From Haemaphysalis longicornis (lineage: Eukaryota; Arthropoda; Arachnida; Ixodida; Ixodidae), in the NCBI GenBank assembly GCA_013339765.2, contig JABSTR010001139.1, forward strand, positions 646,001 to 710,000: a DNA stretch of 64,000 nucleotides, written 5' to 3'. Every line of letters begins with the position of its first letter. The stretch's first letter is position 1. Positions 1 through 8,909 of the stretch are shown here, in pieces. The notes beneath the pieces are model-generated. The model saw only the letters and a list, made by a program, of their open reading frames with translations. It searched no databases and was not told where the DNA came from. Position numbers and translations under genes: made by a program.

Positions 1-236
1 AAAATTCACTAGAGATCCTTCCGATGGTTGCACAAAAGATGCTGAGCCGCTGTGGCCATTGATGTTCCATATGAAGCAGGGCAAGCCCAGGCCGTGTGCA
101 GAATATTTGGACGATAATTCAAGCTCCTCTGAAGGATTTCTAGCATGAAAACGGGCAATATGCAAGGAGTATTAACAAAATTTTAGTTCCTCGCAAGAAA
201 TATTGAGCGAGCCTGATTTTCACATTAATTCCTCTT

Positions 237-602
237 TCAACAGCTACTACTATTGTCACTTTGTCGTTGGCTCTTCATTGGAGACTGAATTTCTGTCAAA
301 TATGTTGTCATCACCTCAAAACCATTCCACAGTCTCACCAGAACATCATGTAGTTTCTTTTGCAGGTATTCATTCCTGGTTTTGTCAAAAAGGACAAAGA
401 AATTGACAGACTTTCCCATCATGTCTAAGACTTCATGCAAAGAAAAATGAGCACCCACCATGGCACGGAGACACGCATTTCTTTCTGAATGAGAGACGCT
501 TCTCGTGATATTGCTATCAGGAAACACTTTTGAGAGCAGGTGGGAAACACATCTACTGGAACTGTAGGAATAGTGCGAAGACAAAACTTTCATCTTCCAC
601 AA
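237..602 (-). pseudogene. possible hAT/ZMYM1-like transposase remnant
   Basis: A 121-residue open frame on the minus strand contains a stretch (about residues 50-100) with the pattern LHEVLDMMGK..NFF...KTRNE.LQKKLHDVLVRLWN. This recalls the segment of ZMYM1-like/hAT transposases where an NFF...KR.E.L..K block precedes an RWxxRHD-like motif. The RWxxRHD motif itself is not seen and the frame ends soon afterwards, so if the assignment is right this is a broken fragment. No terminal repeats or target duplication were recognised around it. The match is by eye only; an unrelated chance frame remains possible. Confidence 0.3.
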
Positions 603-1656
603 AAGTGTTGACTACAGTACAATTATGAAGTCATACTTTCCAAGTCATTTCTTTCCAAGTCATACTTTCCAAGTCTTTGTCAAGTTGTTTCCGTCAGGTA
701 TGAAAAAAAAAATCGCGACAAAGGAGCAGCTTTGGATCAGTACTTTGCCCTTCGCTGATGGCTCTTCATCAAGACAGATCGTTGCAATGTCGATCAGCAA
801 CTGACACTGCCCACTTTGCTCGATCATGATTGCTTATTTCTGGCCTCGCCCCGTGACGATGCTCCTTGTGTTCCGGCAATGCATAGATTGGAACTTGCAC
901 TGTCTGCCTGGCATCTTGTCAAAGTAAAACTGTAGGCACGGCACCCAACACAAATGGGAACTTTAGCCTCAGGAATGGCATGCAGGAAGCTAGCTGACAA
1001 ACTGACTGTCAACAATATGGCTTGCACTGAACTGCACTGGTTTTACAGCCCACGCTAGCTGCTGTACGACGCAAAATTAGGCGTTTGAAGTGTTTTAAGT
1101 GCTTTTTTACTTGGGGTTTTTTTGGCTAAAAATATTCCGTGACTGGAATGAAGCTGAGTGAGTTACCAAAGGCTAGTTCTTTCACATTCAAATTAAATAC
1201 TGACTTCAAGGCTGGCCCCTCTAGGCATGCCATTTGTGCGTCTAATACCTGTGCTACACGAGTGTTTCAAAGGACATTTCAGTCAGATTTCAAATGCCAT
1301 TCGAACTGGAAGGATTTCCGTCAATCTACACGACAATTCTCAAAGGCAGTTGAAAGTTTCCGAATTCACTCGCCATCTTTTCTGTGTGTGTGTGTGTGTC
1401 ACCACAACTGCCCTAATTTGTCCATGACAAAAATTTAACCTTAGAGTTGAATGGGCAAAAAAAAAAAAAACAATTATTTGATCAAATTGATAACAATCAC
1501 AAGCACGCACAAAATAGCCAGTTTTTTTTTTCTTTTTCCGCACTGCCGGTGTTGAGAGTACCAAGTTACCTTGTAATCATAGAGCGAGCGATAGAGAACA
1601 AAAACAAGCGAGAAATTATGATCTTGCACTTAAAACACTAAGTTTTACCGTAAATA

Positions 1657-2440
1657 CAGTCGAGTCCACTTATAACAATATTGAGGTGCCATGAAAATAT
1701 CATTGTTATAACCGATTATTGTTATAAGCGGGTTATGCCAAAAATAACAAAGAAAACGTGACAAACAAGAGCATTTAATGAGGGGAACATGATAAACAAG
1801 AGCACTTAATGAGGGGGAAGTTGCTTAAACTTTTCACTTTTTAGCAGGTAGAAAACCGTAAGCAGTCAGCTTCGACTGCTTACTGGCCATCTTATTGACA
1901 TTTTTGCAAAGCGTCCAACTGCTGCGCGTGGCCGAGCGGAAGGTTTTTAGCAAACACAAAATCGCGCAGGGAGTCGATCATTTGCAACGCTTCCTGATGC
2001 GACACAACCTGCATGGGTTCCGGTTCCTCCTCGTCGTCGCTGCTGTAGTCTTCCGCGCCGGTGACCGGTCCTCCTCCCCCTCCTCCGCGTCGCCGCGGCA
2101 GGCGAAAGCAGCGGTGGCATGCAAGCCTCTTCGGCGCGCACTCGCCGCGTGCGAGGCCAAGTGCGCTATCGCCTGGCCGCCGCACATATGCTCTCATGCC
2201 CTTTTGCGTAATAGGCGGGGTTGGGGTGGCATCGTCGCAGCGTTTTTGCATTTTTGTTTCGTTCAGGGTTGGTTCCAGTGCCCACATTTAATTGTTATAA
2301 CCGATATTGCATCATGACAGCATTGTTATAAGCGGTTTATTTTGCCATAGAATACAATGAAAAGCTGACGGTGCCGCGGCTGTCCATTGTTATATCCGAT
2401 ATACTGTTAAAACCGGTATTGTTATAAGTGGACTCGACTG
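1657..2440 (-). mobile_element. Tigger/pogo-like DNA transposon, internally deleted, nested
   Basis: Terminal inverted repeats CAGTCGAGTCCACTTATAA (left) and its complement (right) are flanked by TA duplications at 1655-1656 and 2441-2442. CAGTCGA-type ends with a TA target are typical of the pogo/Tigger branch of Tc1-mariner. Further GTTATAA-rich repeats lie inside both ends. At 784 bp it is far shorter than an autonomous element, and only a C-terminal piece of transposase-like coding sequence is left on the minus strand. It sits inside the TIR element 1249-2650, and the empty site exists in the related copy at 53962-54597. Confidence 0.85.
1892..2287 (-). pseudogene. Tigger-type transposase C-terminal remnant
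   Basis: This minus-strand frame lies within the Tigger-like element. Its last ~60 residues have an acidic run (EDYSSDDEEEPEP) followed by a helical stretch beginning HQEALQMIDSLRDFV and ending LDALQKCQ. That resembles the extreme C-terminus of Tigger/jerky-type transposases, where an ALxxIxxLRxF helix follows the DDE catalytic domain. The catalytic core and the CENP-B-like DNA-binding domains are absent, so it cannot be active. The breakpoint of the 2.57 kb tandem duplication (about 2216) falls inside this frame, so only its N-terminal part is copied at 4784. Confidence 0.6.
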
Positions 2441-2657
2441 TAATTGTTTTTGTAATTATGGCACGCAAAAACTGCGTACCAGGGTACAAGCGTTTCAAAG
2501 GCCTTTGAGAACCTCAAAGGACGTTGGTGGTGTTCCTTTGACTCAAATGACATTTCAACCTTTGAAAAATGTCGTGTAGCAGCTCAAAGGTGTCATTTGG
2601 GTCAGATGACATTCCACTCAAAGGCCTTGGAAACGCTGGTGTAGCACGGGTATAATA

Positions 2658-3021
2658 TCTGTGCTACATGAGCGTTTGAAAGGCCATTTGAGTCAAATGG
2701 CTTTCGAATGGCCATTCAAACTGGAAGGAGTGCCGCCAATCTACACGACAATTGTCAAAGGCAGTTAAAAGTTTCCGCACGCACCTGCCATGTTTTTGTG
2801 TCACCACTGCTGCTCAGTTTTGTTGTCATATCTTGACAAAAAAAAAAAAAAAATTGATGTTTCAAAGGCCTTTCAGATTCTCAAAGGCCAGTTGTCAGGC
2901 TCCTTTGGCTCAAGTGGCATTTAAACCAAATGCCTCGAAAAACATCGTGTAGCAGGTCAAGCTGTCATTTGAGTCAAATGACATGCGATTCAAGGGCCTT
3001 CGAAAGGCTCGTGTAGCATGA
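2658..3021. mobile_element. family A TIR element, shorter copy 2
   Basis: It starts TCTGTGCTACATGAGCGTTT after a TA (2656-2657) and ends near AAAGGCTCGTGTAGCATG, an imperfect inverted repeat of the start. The internal modules (CAAAGGCC, GAGTCAAATGACAT) and the poly-A stretch near 2840 match the family at 1249 and 53962, but the middle is shorter, indicating an internal deletion. It lies only 7 bp from the end of copy 1, so two related elements are almost adjacent. Confidence 0.65.
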
Positions 3022-4033
3022 TTCTTTCGTAGTACACGACTAATACATTCTATGTGGAGAAATCAGAACGATGCATATATATGCTATGCATTAGAGCAAA
3101 CACTGATTTGCACTTTTGCGAAGCAATAACAATAAAGGTCACAGGTCCTGAGGGGTTGCACAGACTCCCAAACAAGAAATGCTTCACATGTTTCAATTGC
3201 AATACACTGCATACAGTGCTATTGGCAACAAAAGTTTGAGGACAGCTCTGATCATTTAGTAAAACTCTTTACTGCACAGTAATCTATGAGCTAGGCGTTT
3301 TTTGGTGGTCAAAAATAAAGCTCAGCAATTTTTGACACCCCGGTGCTACTTGAAGGAATCTAGCACATTTATTTTCTTTGCATACAGCAAGCTTTTAACT
3401 GAAATACTAACTCTAAAGAAATATTTTGAAGATCGCTCCAGCATATTTATGATGTGAAAACTTGTTGCCCATGGGATGATGCCTGAATAGTTGTCTTTTT
3501 TTTTTTTTTTTCGGGAACACGGTAACATTATCATTTAAAATTACGTTGCACACAAAGCAAGTTCTCATCTCAAGCGCTAGCCTTGGACAAGTAGTTTGCA
3601 AAACAGTCAAGAAGTACTGAGAAATGCCATGCACTAAAATGCACTGAGCCCGTGAACCACGCGCGGGGTCATGAGTATGAATGCGATGGACGGGCAGAAA
3701 ACTTGTCCGGCAGCTACTAACACTAGAAAAGTTGCTACGATGGGTGGCTCCCAGAACAGAGAACTCGTAGCGGGGCTTCCATTTTGGCAAAACAAAGCGT
3801 GTACGGTGCACAGGGCACACGGGTCAATAAACCACACTTGTACGGACGTAGACTTCGTTGAGTTCACAGTTTCTTTTTTTTTTTTTTCCTTTCGGTAGTG
3901 GTATTCAAAGTACGCGCGTTCCGTTGTGTGACAAATCACGTGACCTCAAGAAAAAAACAAGGGCGGGGACAGAACGCGTGCGCGCGCGCTCCTCCTCCGC
4001 CGGCCCAGCTGCAACGGAAGAGCGCAGCACGGC
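3022..4033. other. unassigned stretch inside the duplication, presumed intron side of the claudin-like exon
   Basis: No convincing coding region or repeat family is seen. There are T-runs at about 3496 and 3870. The short frames (for example 3634-3939 minus) recur in the second duplication copy only because the DNA is duplicated. As it lies 3' of the claudin exon donor site on the minus strand, this would be intronic in that gene. The corresponding stretch of copy 2 is about 5588-6600. Confidence 0.5.
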
Positions 4034-4039
4034 ACTCAC

Positions 4040-4316
4040 GGATTTCGATGAAGTCGCGCAGCGTGTTGTACTCGTAGGCGAATATCCAGCGGCAGCCGAC
4101 ATAGAACTTCTCCATGTTTAGGTCTCCCGGGTGCGCGAAGCTGCGGAAGCACGTCTCCCACAGGCCGAGGCGCAGGAGCTGCGCGCTGTAGACGCGCGGG
4201 TCTGAGGCGAGCCAGTAGGGCGTCGTGAACGCGATGAACACCAGCACCAGGCTCAACGCCGCGAACAGGTAGCCGGCCTTGCGGCCCAGCGACATGCGCG
4301 ACCAGGCGCTCGACAT
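4040..4316 (-). CDS. claudin/PMP22-superfamily membrane protein, first coding exon
   Basis: The exon runs from an ATG in favourable context (CCGCCATGT) at 4316 to a GTGAGT splice donor at 4039-4034. It encodes 92 residues plus one base (phase 1). Residues ~13-36 form the first membrane segment (AGYLFAALSLVLVFIAFTTP). The first extracellular loop then shows the claudin signature: W35, GLW at 51-53, C56 and C75. Claudin-family proteins have four membrane segments and in arthropods include septate-junction components such as sinuous, megatrachea and kune-kune; assignment to one of these is not possible here. The remaining exons should lie at lower coordinates or outside the window; I did not find them. 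The exon is duplicated at 6607-6882, and the two copies differ by a synonymous change (GAA/GAG) and a one-base indel. Confidence 0.72.
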
Positions 4317-4700
4317 GGCGGTGACGAACCACGGCGGCGGTTACGAATTTCACGGTTCAAAAATCGCCCGCAGCACGCGCCCAACGTCACCGCCGCCGAT
4401 CCAACATGGCGTCTGCTCTCTCCCCCAGCGGGCGTCGCCGCAAACGGGGCGCAGGTGCGCCGCTGATCGCTTGGTCGCGCCAGGCGGGCATTCCTGTCCG
4501 CCGAGTAGCAGCAGCGCGCAGAGAGAGGCGCGATTCTTCCTCTCTTCCAGACCCTCCTCCTCCTCCTCCGAAAAAACACGCCTCGAGGATGGGAGTGTGA
4601 TCAACAGGTACAGAATGCAAAACGAAAGTCCATTTCCGCCGATGTTGTTATGGCGGCCGTCGCGGCGCAAACTTAGCCAAGTGCGGCAGCCGGCTCGGGG
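4317..4700 (-). promoter_or_regulatory. GC-rich 5' region of the claudin-like gene, candidate promoter/5'UTR
   Basis: The stretch upstream of the exon start on the minus strand is strikingly rich in G+C and CpG compared with its surroundings. It also contains CCAACATGGCG (4401-4411), a YY1-like sequence often found near initiation sites. No TATA box is apparent. Assignment as promoter is inference from position and composition only; overlapping frames on both strands look like by-products of base composition. The duplicate lies at about 6883-7266. Confidence 0.3.
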
Positions 4701-4783
4701 CGTGAGTCACGATCGATGCACGCGTGCGGCGTGCAGGGATGCCTTTCGATAGGATCTGATCTTGAAGTCTGCGGTACGATTAC

Positions 4784-5007
4784 GGGGTTGGGGTGGCATC
4801 GTCGCAGCGTTTTTGCATTTTTGTTTCGTTCAGGGTTGGTTCCAGTGCCCACATTTAATTGTTATAACCGATATTGCATCATGACAGCATTGTTATAAGC
4901 GGTTTATTTTGCCATAGAATACAATGAAAAGCTGACGGTGCCGCGGCTGTCCATTGTTATATCCGATATATTGTTAAAACCGGTATTGTTATAAGTGGAC
5001 TCGACTG
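4784..5007 (-). mobile_element. 3'-end fragment of the Tigger-like element in duplication copy 2
   Basis: This is the right-hand 224 bp of the element at 1657-2440, ending in the same terminal repeat (GTGGACTCGACTG) followed by TA. Its left part is missing because the duplication breakpoint lay inside the element, so it did not insert separately. It is followed by the right part of family A copy 1 (5008-5217). Confidence 0.85.
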
Positions 5008-5223
5008 TAATTGTTTTTGTAATTATGGCACGCAAAAACTGCGTACCAGGGTACAAGCGTTTCAAAGGCCTTTGAGAACCTCAAAGGACGTTGGTGGTGT
5101 TCCTTTGACTCAAATGACATTTCAACCTTTGAAAAATGTCGTGTAGCAGCTCAAAGGTGTCATTTGGGTCAGATGACATTCCACTCAAAGGCCTTGGAAA
5201 CGCTGGTGTAGCACGGGTATAAT

Positions 5224-5588
5224 ATCTGTGCTACATGAGCGTTTGAAAGGCCATTTGAGTCAAATGGCTTTCGAATGGCCATTCAAACTGGAAGGAGTGC
5301 CGCCAATCTACACGACAATTGTCAAAGGCAGTTAAAAGTTTCCGCACGCACCTGCCATGTTTTTGTGTCACCACTGCTGCTCAGTTTTGTTGTCATATCT
5401 TGACAAAAAAAAAAAAAAATTGATGTTTCAAAGGCCTTTCAGATTCTCAAAGGCCAGTTGTCAGGCTCCTTTGGCTCAAGTGGCATTTAAACCAAATGCC
5501 TTCGAAAAACATCGTGTAGCAGGTCAAAGCTGTCATTTGAGTCAAATGACATGCGATTCAAGGGCCTTCGAAAGGCTCGTGTAGCATG
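5224..5588. mobile_element. family A TIR element, duplicate of 2658-3021
   Basis: The same shortened family A element carried along in the second copy of the segmental duplication. It differs from its parent by a few single-base indels (for example CCTTCGAAAA here against CCTCGAAAA at 2931). It adds nothing independent about the family because it arose by duplication, not insertion. Confidence 0.65.
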
Positions 5589-6606
5589 ATTCTTTCGTAG
5601 TACACGACTAATACATTCTATGTGGAGAAATCAGAACGATGCATATATATGCTATGCATTAGAGCAAACACTGATTTGCACTTTTGCGAAGCAATAACAA
5701 TAAAGGTCACAGGTCCTGAGGGGTTGCACAGACTCCCAAACAAGAAATGCTTCACATGTTTCAATTGCAATACACTGCATACAGTGCTATTGGCAACAAA
5801 AGTTTGAGGACAGCTCTGATCATTTAGTAAAACTCTTTACTGCACAGTAATCTATGAGCTAGGCGTTTTTTGGTGGTCAAAAATAAAGCTCAGCAATTTT
5901 TGACATCCCGGTGCTACTTGAAGGAATCTAGCACATTTATTTTCTTTACATACAGCAAGCTTTTAACTGAAATACTAACTCTAAAGAAATATTTTGAAGA
6001 TCGCTCCAGCATATTTATGATGTGAAAACTTGTTTGCCCATGGGATGATGCCTGAATAGTTGCCTTTTTTTTTTTTTTTTCGGGAACACGGTAACATTAT
6101 CATTTAAATTACGTTGCACACAAAGCAAGTTCTCATCTCAAGCGCTTAGCCTTGGACAAGTAGTTGCAAAACAGTCAAGAAGTACTGAGAAATGCCATGC
6201 ACTAAATGCACTGAGCCCGTGAACCACGCGCGGGGTCATGAGTCTGAATGCGATGGACGGGCAGAAAACTTGTCCGGCAGCTACTAACACTAGAAAAGTT
6301 GCTACGATGGGTGGCTCCCAGAACAGAGAACTCGTAGCGGGGCTTCCATTTTGGCAAAACAAAGCGTGTACGGTGCACAGGGCACACGGGTCAATAAACC
6401 ACACTTGTACGGACGTAGACTTCGTTGAGTTCACAGTTTTCTTTTTTTTTTTTTCCTTTCGGTAGTGGTATTCAAAGTACGCGCGTTCCGTTGTGTGACA
6501 AATCACGTGACCTCAAGAAAAAAACAAGGGCGGGGACAGAACGCGTGCGCGCGCGCTCCTCCTCCGCCGGCCCAGCTGCAACGGAAGAGCGCAGCACGGC
6601 ACTCAC

Positions 6607-6882
6607 GGATCTCGATGAAGTCGCGCAGCGTGTTGTACTCGTAGGCGAATATCCAGCGGCAGCCGACATAGAACTTCTCCATGTTAGGTCTCCCGGGTGC
6701 GCGAAGCTGCGGAAGCACGTCTCCCACAGGCCGAGGCGCAGGAGCTGCGCGCTGTAGACGCGCGGGTCTGAGGCGAGCCAGTAGGGCGTCGTGAACGCGA
6801 TGAACACCAGCACCAGGCTCAACGCCGCGAACAGGTAGCCGGCCTTGCGGCCCAGCGACATGCGCGACCAGGCGCTCGACAT
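6607..6882 (-). pseudogene. claudin-like first exon, second copy with a frameshift
   Basis: The copy of the 4040-4316 exon keeps the ATG (6882), the first membrane segment, W35, GLW at 51-53 and C56. A single A is missing from the codons for residues ~66-67 (ACCTAACATGG in place of ACCTAAACATGG on the minus strand), which throws the frame out before the second loop cysteine. The GTGAGT donor at 6606-6601 is intact. Either this copy is a pseudo-exon or the missing base is a consensus error. The independent synonymous difference near 6612 shows the two copies are not simply one sequence with one error. Confidence 0.6.
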
Positions 6883-7350
6883 GGCGGTGACGAACCACGG
6901 CGGCGGTTACGAATTTCACGGTTCAAAAATCGCACGCAGCACGCGCCCAACGTCACCGCCGCCGATCCAACATGGCGTCTGCTCTCTCCCCCAGCGGGCG
7001 TCGCCGCAAACGGGGCGCAGGTGCGCCGCTGATCGCTTGGTCGCGCCAGGCGGGCATTCCTGTCCGCCGAGTAGCAGCAGCGCGCAGAGAGAGGCGCGAT
7101 TCTTCCTCTCTTCCAGACCCTCCTCCTCCTCCTCCGAAAAAACACGCCTCGAGGATGGGAGTGTGATCAACAGGTACAGAATGCAAAACGAAAGTCCATT
7201 TCCGCCGATGTTGTTATGGCGGCCGTCGCGGCGCAAACTTAGCCAAGTGCGGCAGCCGGCTCGGGGCGTGAGTCACGATCGATGCACGCGTGCGGCGTGC
7301 AGGGATGCCTTTCGATAGGATCTGATCTTGAAGTCTGCGGTACGATTACG

Positions 7351-8249
7351 TGGTTGAAGGTCTTCGCGCAGGCACGATTGGCGCCACAACAATGCACTCG
7401 GGAGCGACACGAACTGCGCAGCATTTGCATGAGTAATATTCGCTAGAAGCTAGATACATGATATATGAAGCGCCAGGTCTGCGCTCAAGCAGCCAATGCT
7501 TACTACGGAGAGACAGGAAGCTTTAATTTGGTCCTTGTACTTTTACAATGCAACTGTATTCGAATAATGCACCCGGCTGTATAATGCCATTGGTTACAGC
7601 AGGGTCGGACATACGTGAAATTTAGTTTAAAGCAATTTTAGCAAGGGGCTTTTTGGAGCTAATTTCTGATGATACATACTTCTTTCGTGACTCAAGTTGC
7701 CGGACGAAACCAAAAAAATAAAAGGGCCGGCATAACAGCCAGTGATGTTGTCTGTAACGGTGCACAATTTGAGCCAGGAGGCAGGGTTGCGAAATTCGCA
7801 CATCAATTTCATATCACATTTCGTCTGCGTGTGGGCAATCATGCTCGAATTTCTCTCAGCGCTAAATCGTAAGCGAAAATTTTAACCTCCTGGTTACAGC
7901 GCAAGTCGGCAAAGCGACTTTGCCCAACCGAGAATATCCCACTAAGACAGCCGACGTTGGTATGCTTTTGCGAGGTCAATGCGCAGTTTGACACAGCCGC
8001 CGCCAGTGTGTTGTCTCGGTTACTATTCTGGACCTCCGAAGCAATTAAAAAATAACAACTGTCATTGTCACTGCAAGTTCCCCAAGCCTTCCACACCCGT
8101 TACTTACTGACAAAAAAATTACAACAACCGCGAGAAATTCTCGATGGTGCGTTAGGAAACACCTTCCTTGACTTCCACATCACCCTCCCGACGTTTTCCC
8201 CGCAGCCTGAAGAGAAGGGCCACTTGCTGCTCGATAACGGTCGAGCCTA
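7351..8249. other. unassigned intergenic stretch
   Basis: No gene, SINE or LINE signature was recognised. Short frames at 7627-7872 and 7839-8096 on opposite strands have no recognisable motif and no consistent codon bias. The stretch separates the duplication from the MITE at 8250. Confidence 0.5.
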
Positions 8250-8665
8250 GGGTTACCAACGTTACGAATTTTGCGGGACTGTCCCGACTTTTCATACAAC
8301 GTACCGAGTCCCGCGCCGTCCCAGTCGGGACAGCTGTATGTCCGGGAATTGTTCCGGACCGTCCAGTTAGAAGTTTTTATGCTCTCCAAAGCACGCCCAA
8401 CAAAGCGCGTCACGCTACAGGTAAGGCTCAACTTCCGCGTGAAGTGCGACAACTTTTACGAGTACATTCGCAGCAAGAGGAATTGTTGCGACCAGCATGT
8501 AGCCAGCTGAAGTACCACTTCAAGTAGCCGCAACAATAAAGAAACAATGTATTTACCTGGAAGATGCCGTAATAAAGAAAACTGATTTCGTGTCTCCCTG
8601 TTAGTGTACGCTACGCTACTCCCCACCCCACTTCCCGACTTCCTTTACTGAAGAGTTGGTAACCC
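8250..8665. mobile_element. 416 bp MITE with GGGTTACCAAC terminal inverted repeats
   Basis: The ends are GGGTTACCAAC and GTTGGTAACCC, a perfect 11 bp inverted repeat. TA lies directly outside both ends (8248-8249 and 8666-8667), consistent with a TA target duplication. Sub-terminal sequence at the left contains the palindromic GCGGGACTGTCCCGAC. No coding capacity is seen. The superfamily is not identified; the TA target suggests Tc1/mariner-like mobilisation, but an element with other target rules ending in A/T is not excluded. Confidence 0.7.
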
Positions 8666-8783
8666 TAATCCAGCCTCGGCAGTGATGAGAATTTACTGCA
8701 TTGCACAGCAGAACAAAATTGGAATTAAGCACCGGTCGTCGTAATAGGCGCACATGAACGCTTATCGTGAAACTACGCGAAAT

Positions 8784-8909
8784 TTCCCAGAAGTACGCGA
8801 CTCAGGGAGCCGTCACAGTTTAGCTCGGCTTCGTTCACGCCCATCGTTCCCAGAAGTACGCGACTCAGGGAGCCGTCACAGTTTAGCTCGGCTTCGTTCA
8901 CGCCCATCG
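8784..8909. repeat. two-copy 63 bp tandem repeat
   Basis: TTCCCAGAAGTACGCGACTC and the following sequence to CGCCCATCG occurs at 8784 and again at 8847, a period of 63 bp with no difference seen. As 63 is a multiple of three, the minus-strand frame reads through both copies as a 21-residue repeat (MGVNEAELNCDGSLSRVLLG plus one), but there is no other evidence that it is translated. Confidence 0.85.

Larger units (their letters stand above)
1249..2650. mobile_element. non-autonomous TIR element (family A, copy 1) split by a Tigger insertion
   Basis: The left end reads CCTGTGCTAC and the right end GTAGCACGGG, near-perfect terminal inverted repeats flanked by TA on both sides (1247-1248 and 2651-2652). 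Inside are repeated modules built on AAAGGCCTTTGA and TGACTCAAATGACATTT. Removing the nested element at 1657-2440 leaves about 618 bp, close to the 636 bp uninterrupted relative at 53962-54597. No coding capacity is seen, so it is best described as a MITE mobilised by an unidentified TA-targeting transposase. Confidence 0.8.
2217..4783. repeat. 2.57 kb tandem duplication, copy 1
   Basis: The sequence from CGGGGTTGGGGTGGC at 2216 to TGCGGTACGATTACG at 4784 recurs immediately downstream at an offset of 2566-2567 bp. Differences are few: some substitutions and single-base indels. The unit holds the 3' end of the Tigger-like element, the right end of family A copy 1, family A copy 2, about 0.9 kb of unassigned sequence and the claudin-like exon. 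Only CG is shared among the three breakpoints (2216, 4783, 7349), pointing to joining with minimal homology. Confidence 0.95.
4784..7350. repeat. 2.57 kb tandem duplication, copy 2
   Basis: A direct head-to-tail copy of 2217-4783. Visible differences include a one-base loss at about 6684 that shifts the claudin-like frame, a synonymous change near 6612, an extra T near 6032 and several homopolymer length changes. At the right end, TACGATTACG passes into TGGTTGAAGG, sequence that presumably followed copy 1 originally. The small number of changes implies a young duplication, or two haplotypes placed in series by the assembler. Confidence 0.95.

Noticed and set aside
4036..4353. Second long minus-strand frame overlapping the claudin-like exon
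   Set aside because: It is the shifted frame of the same GC-rich exon; the frame with the W-GLW-C-C signature and the in-phase splice donor is preferred.
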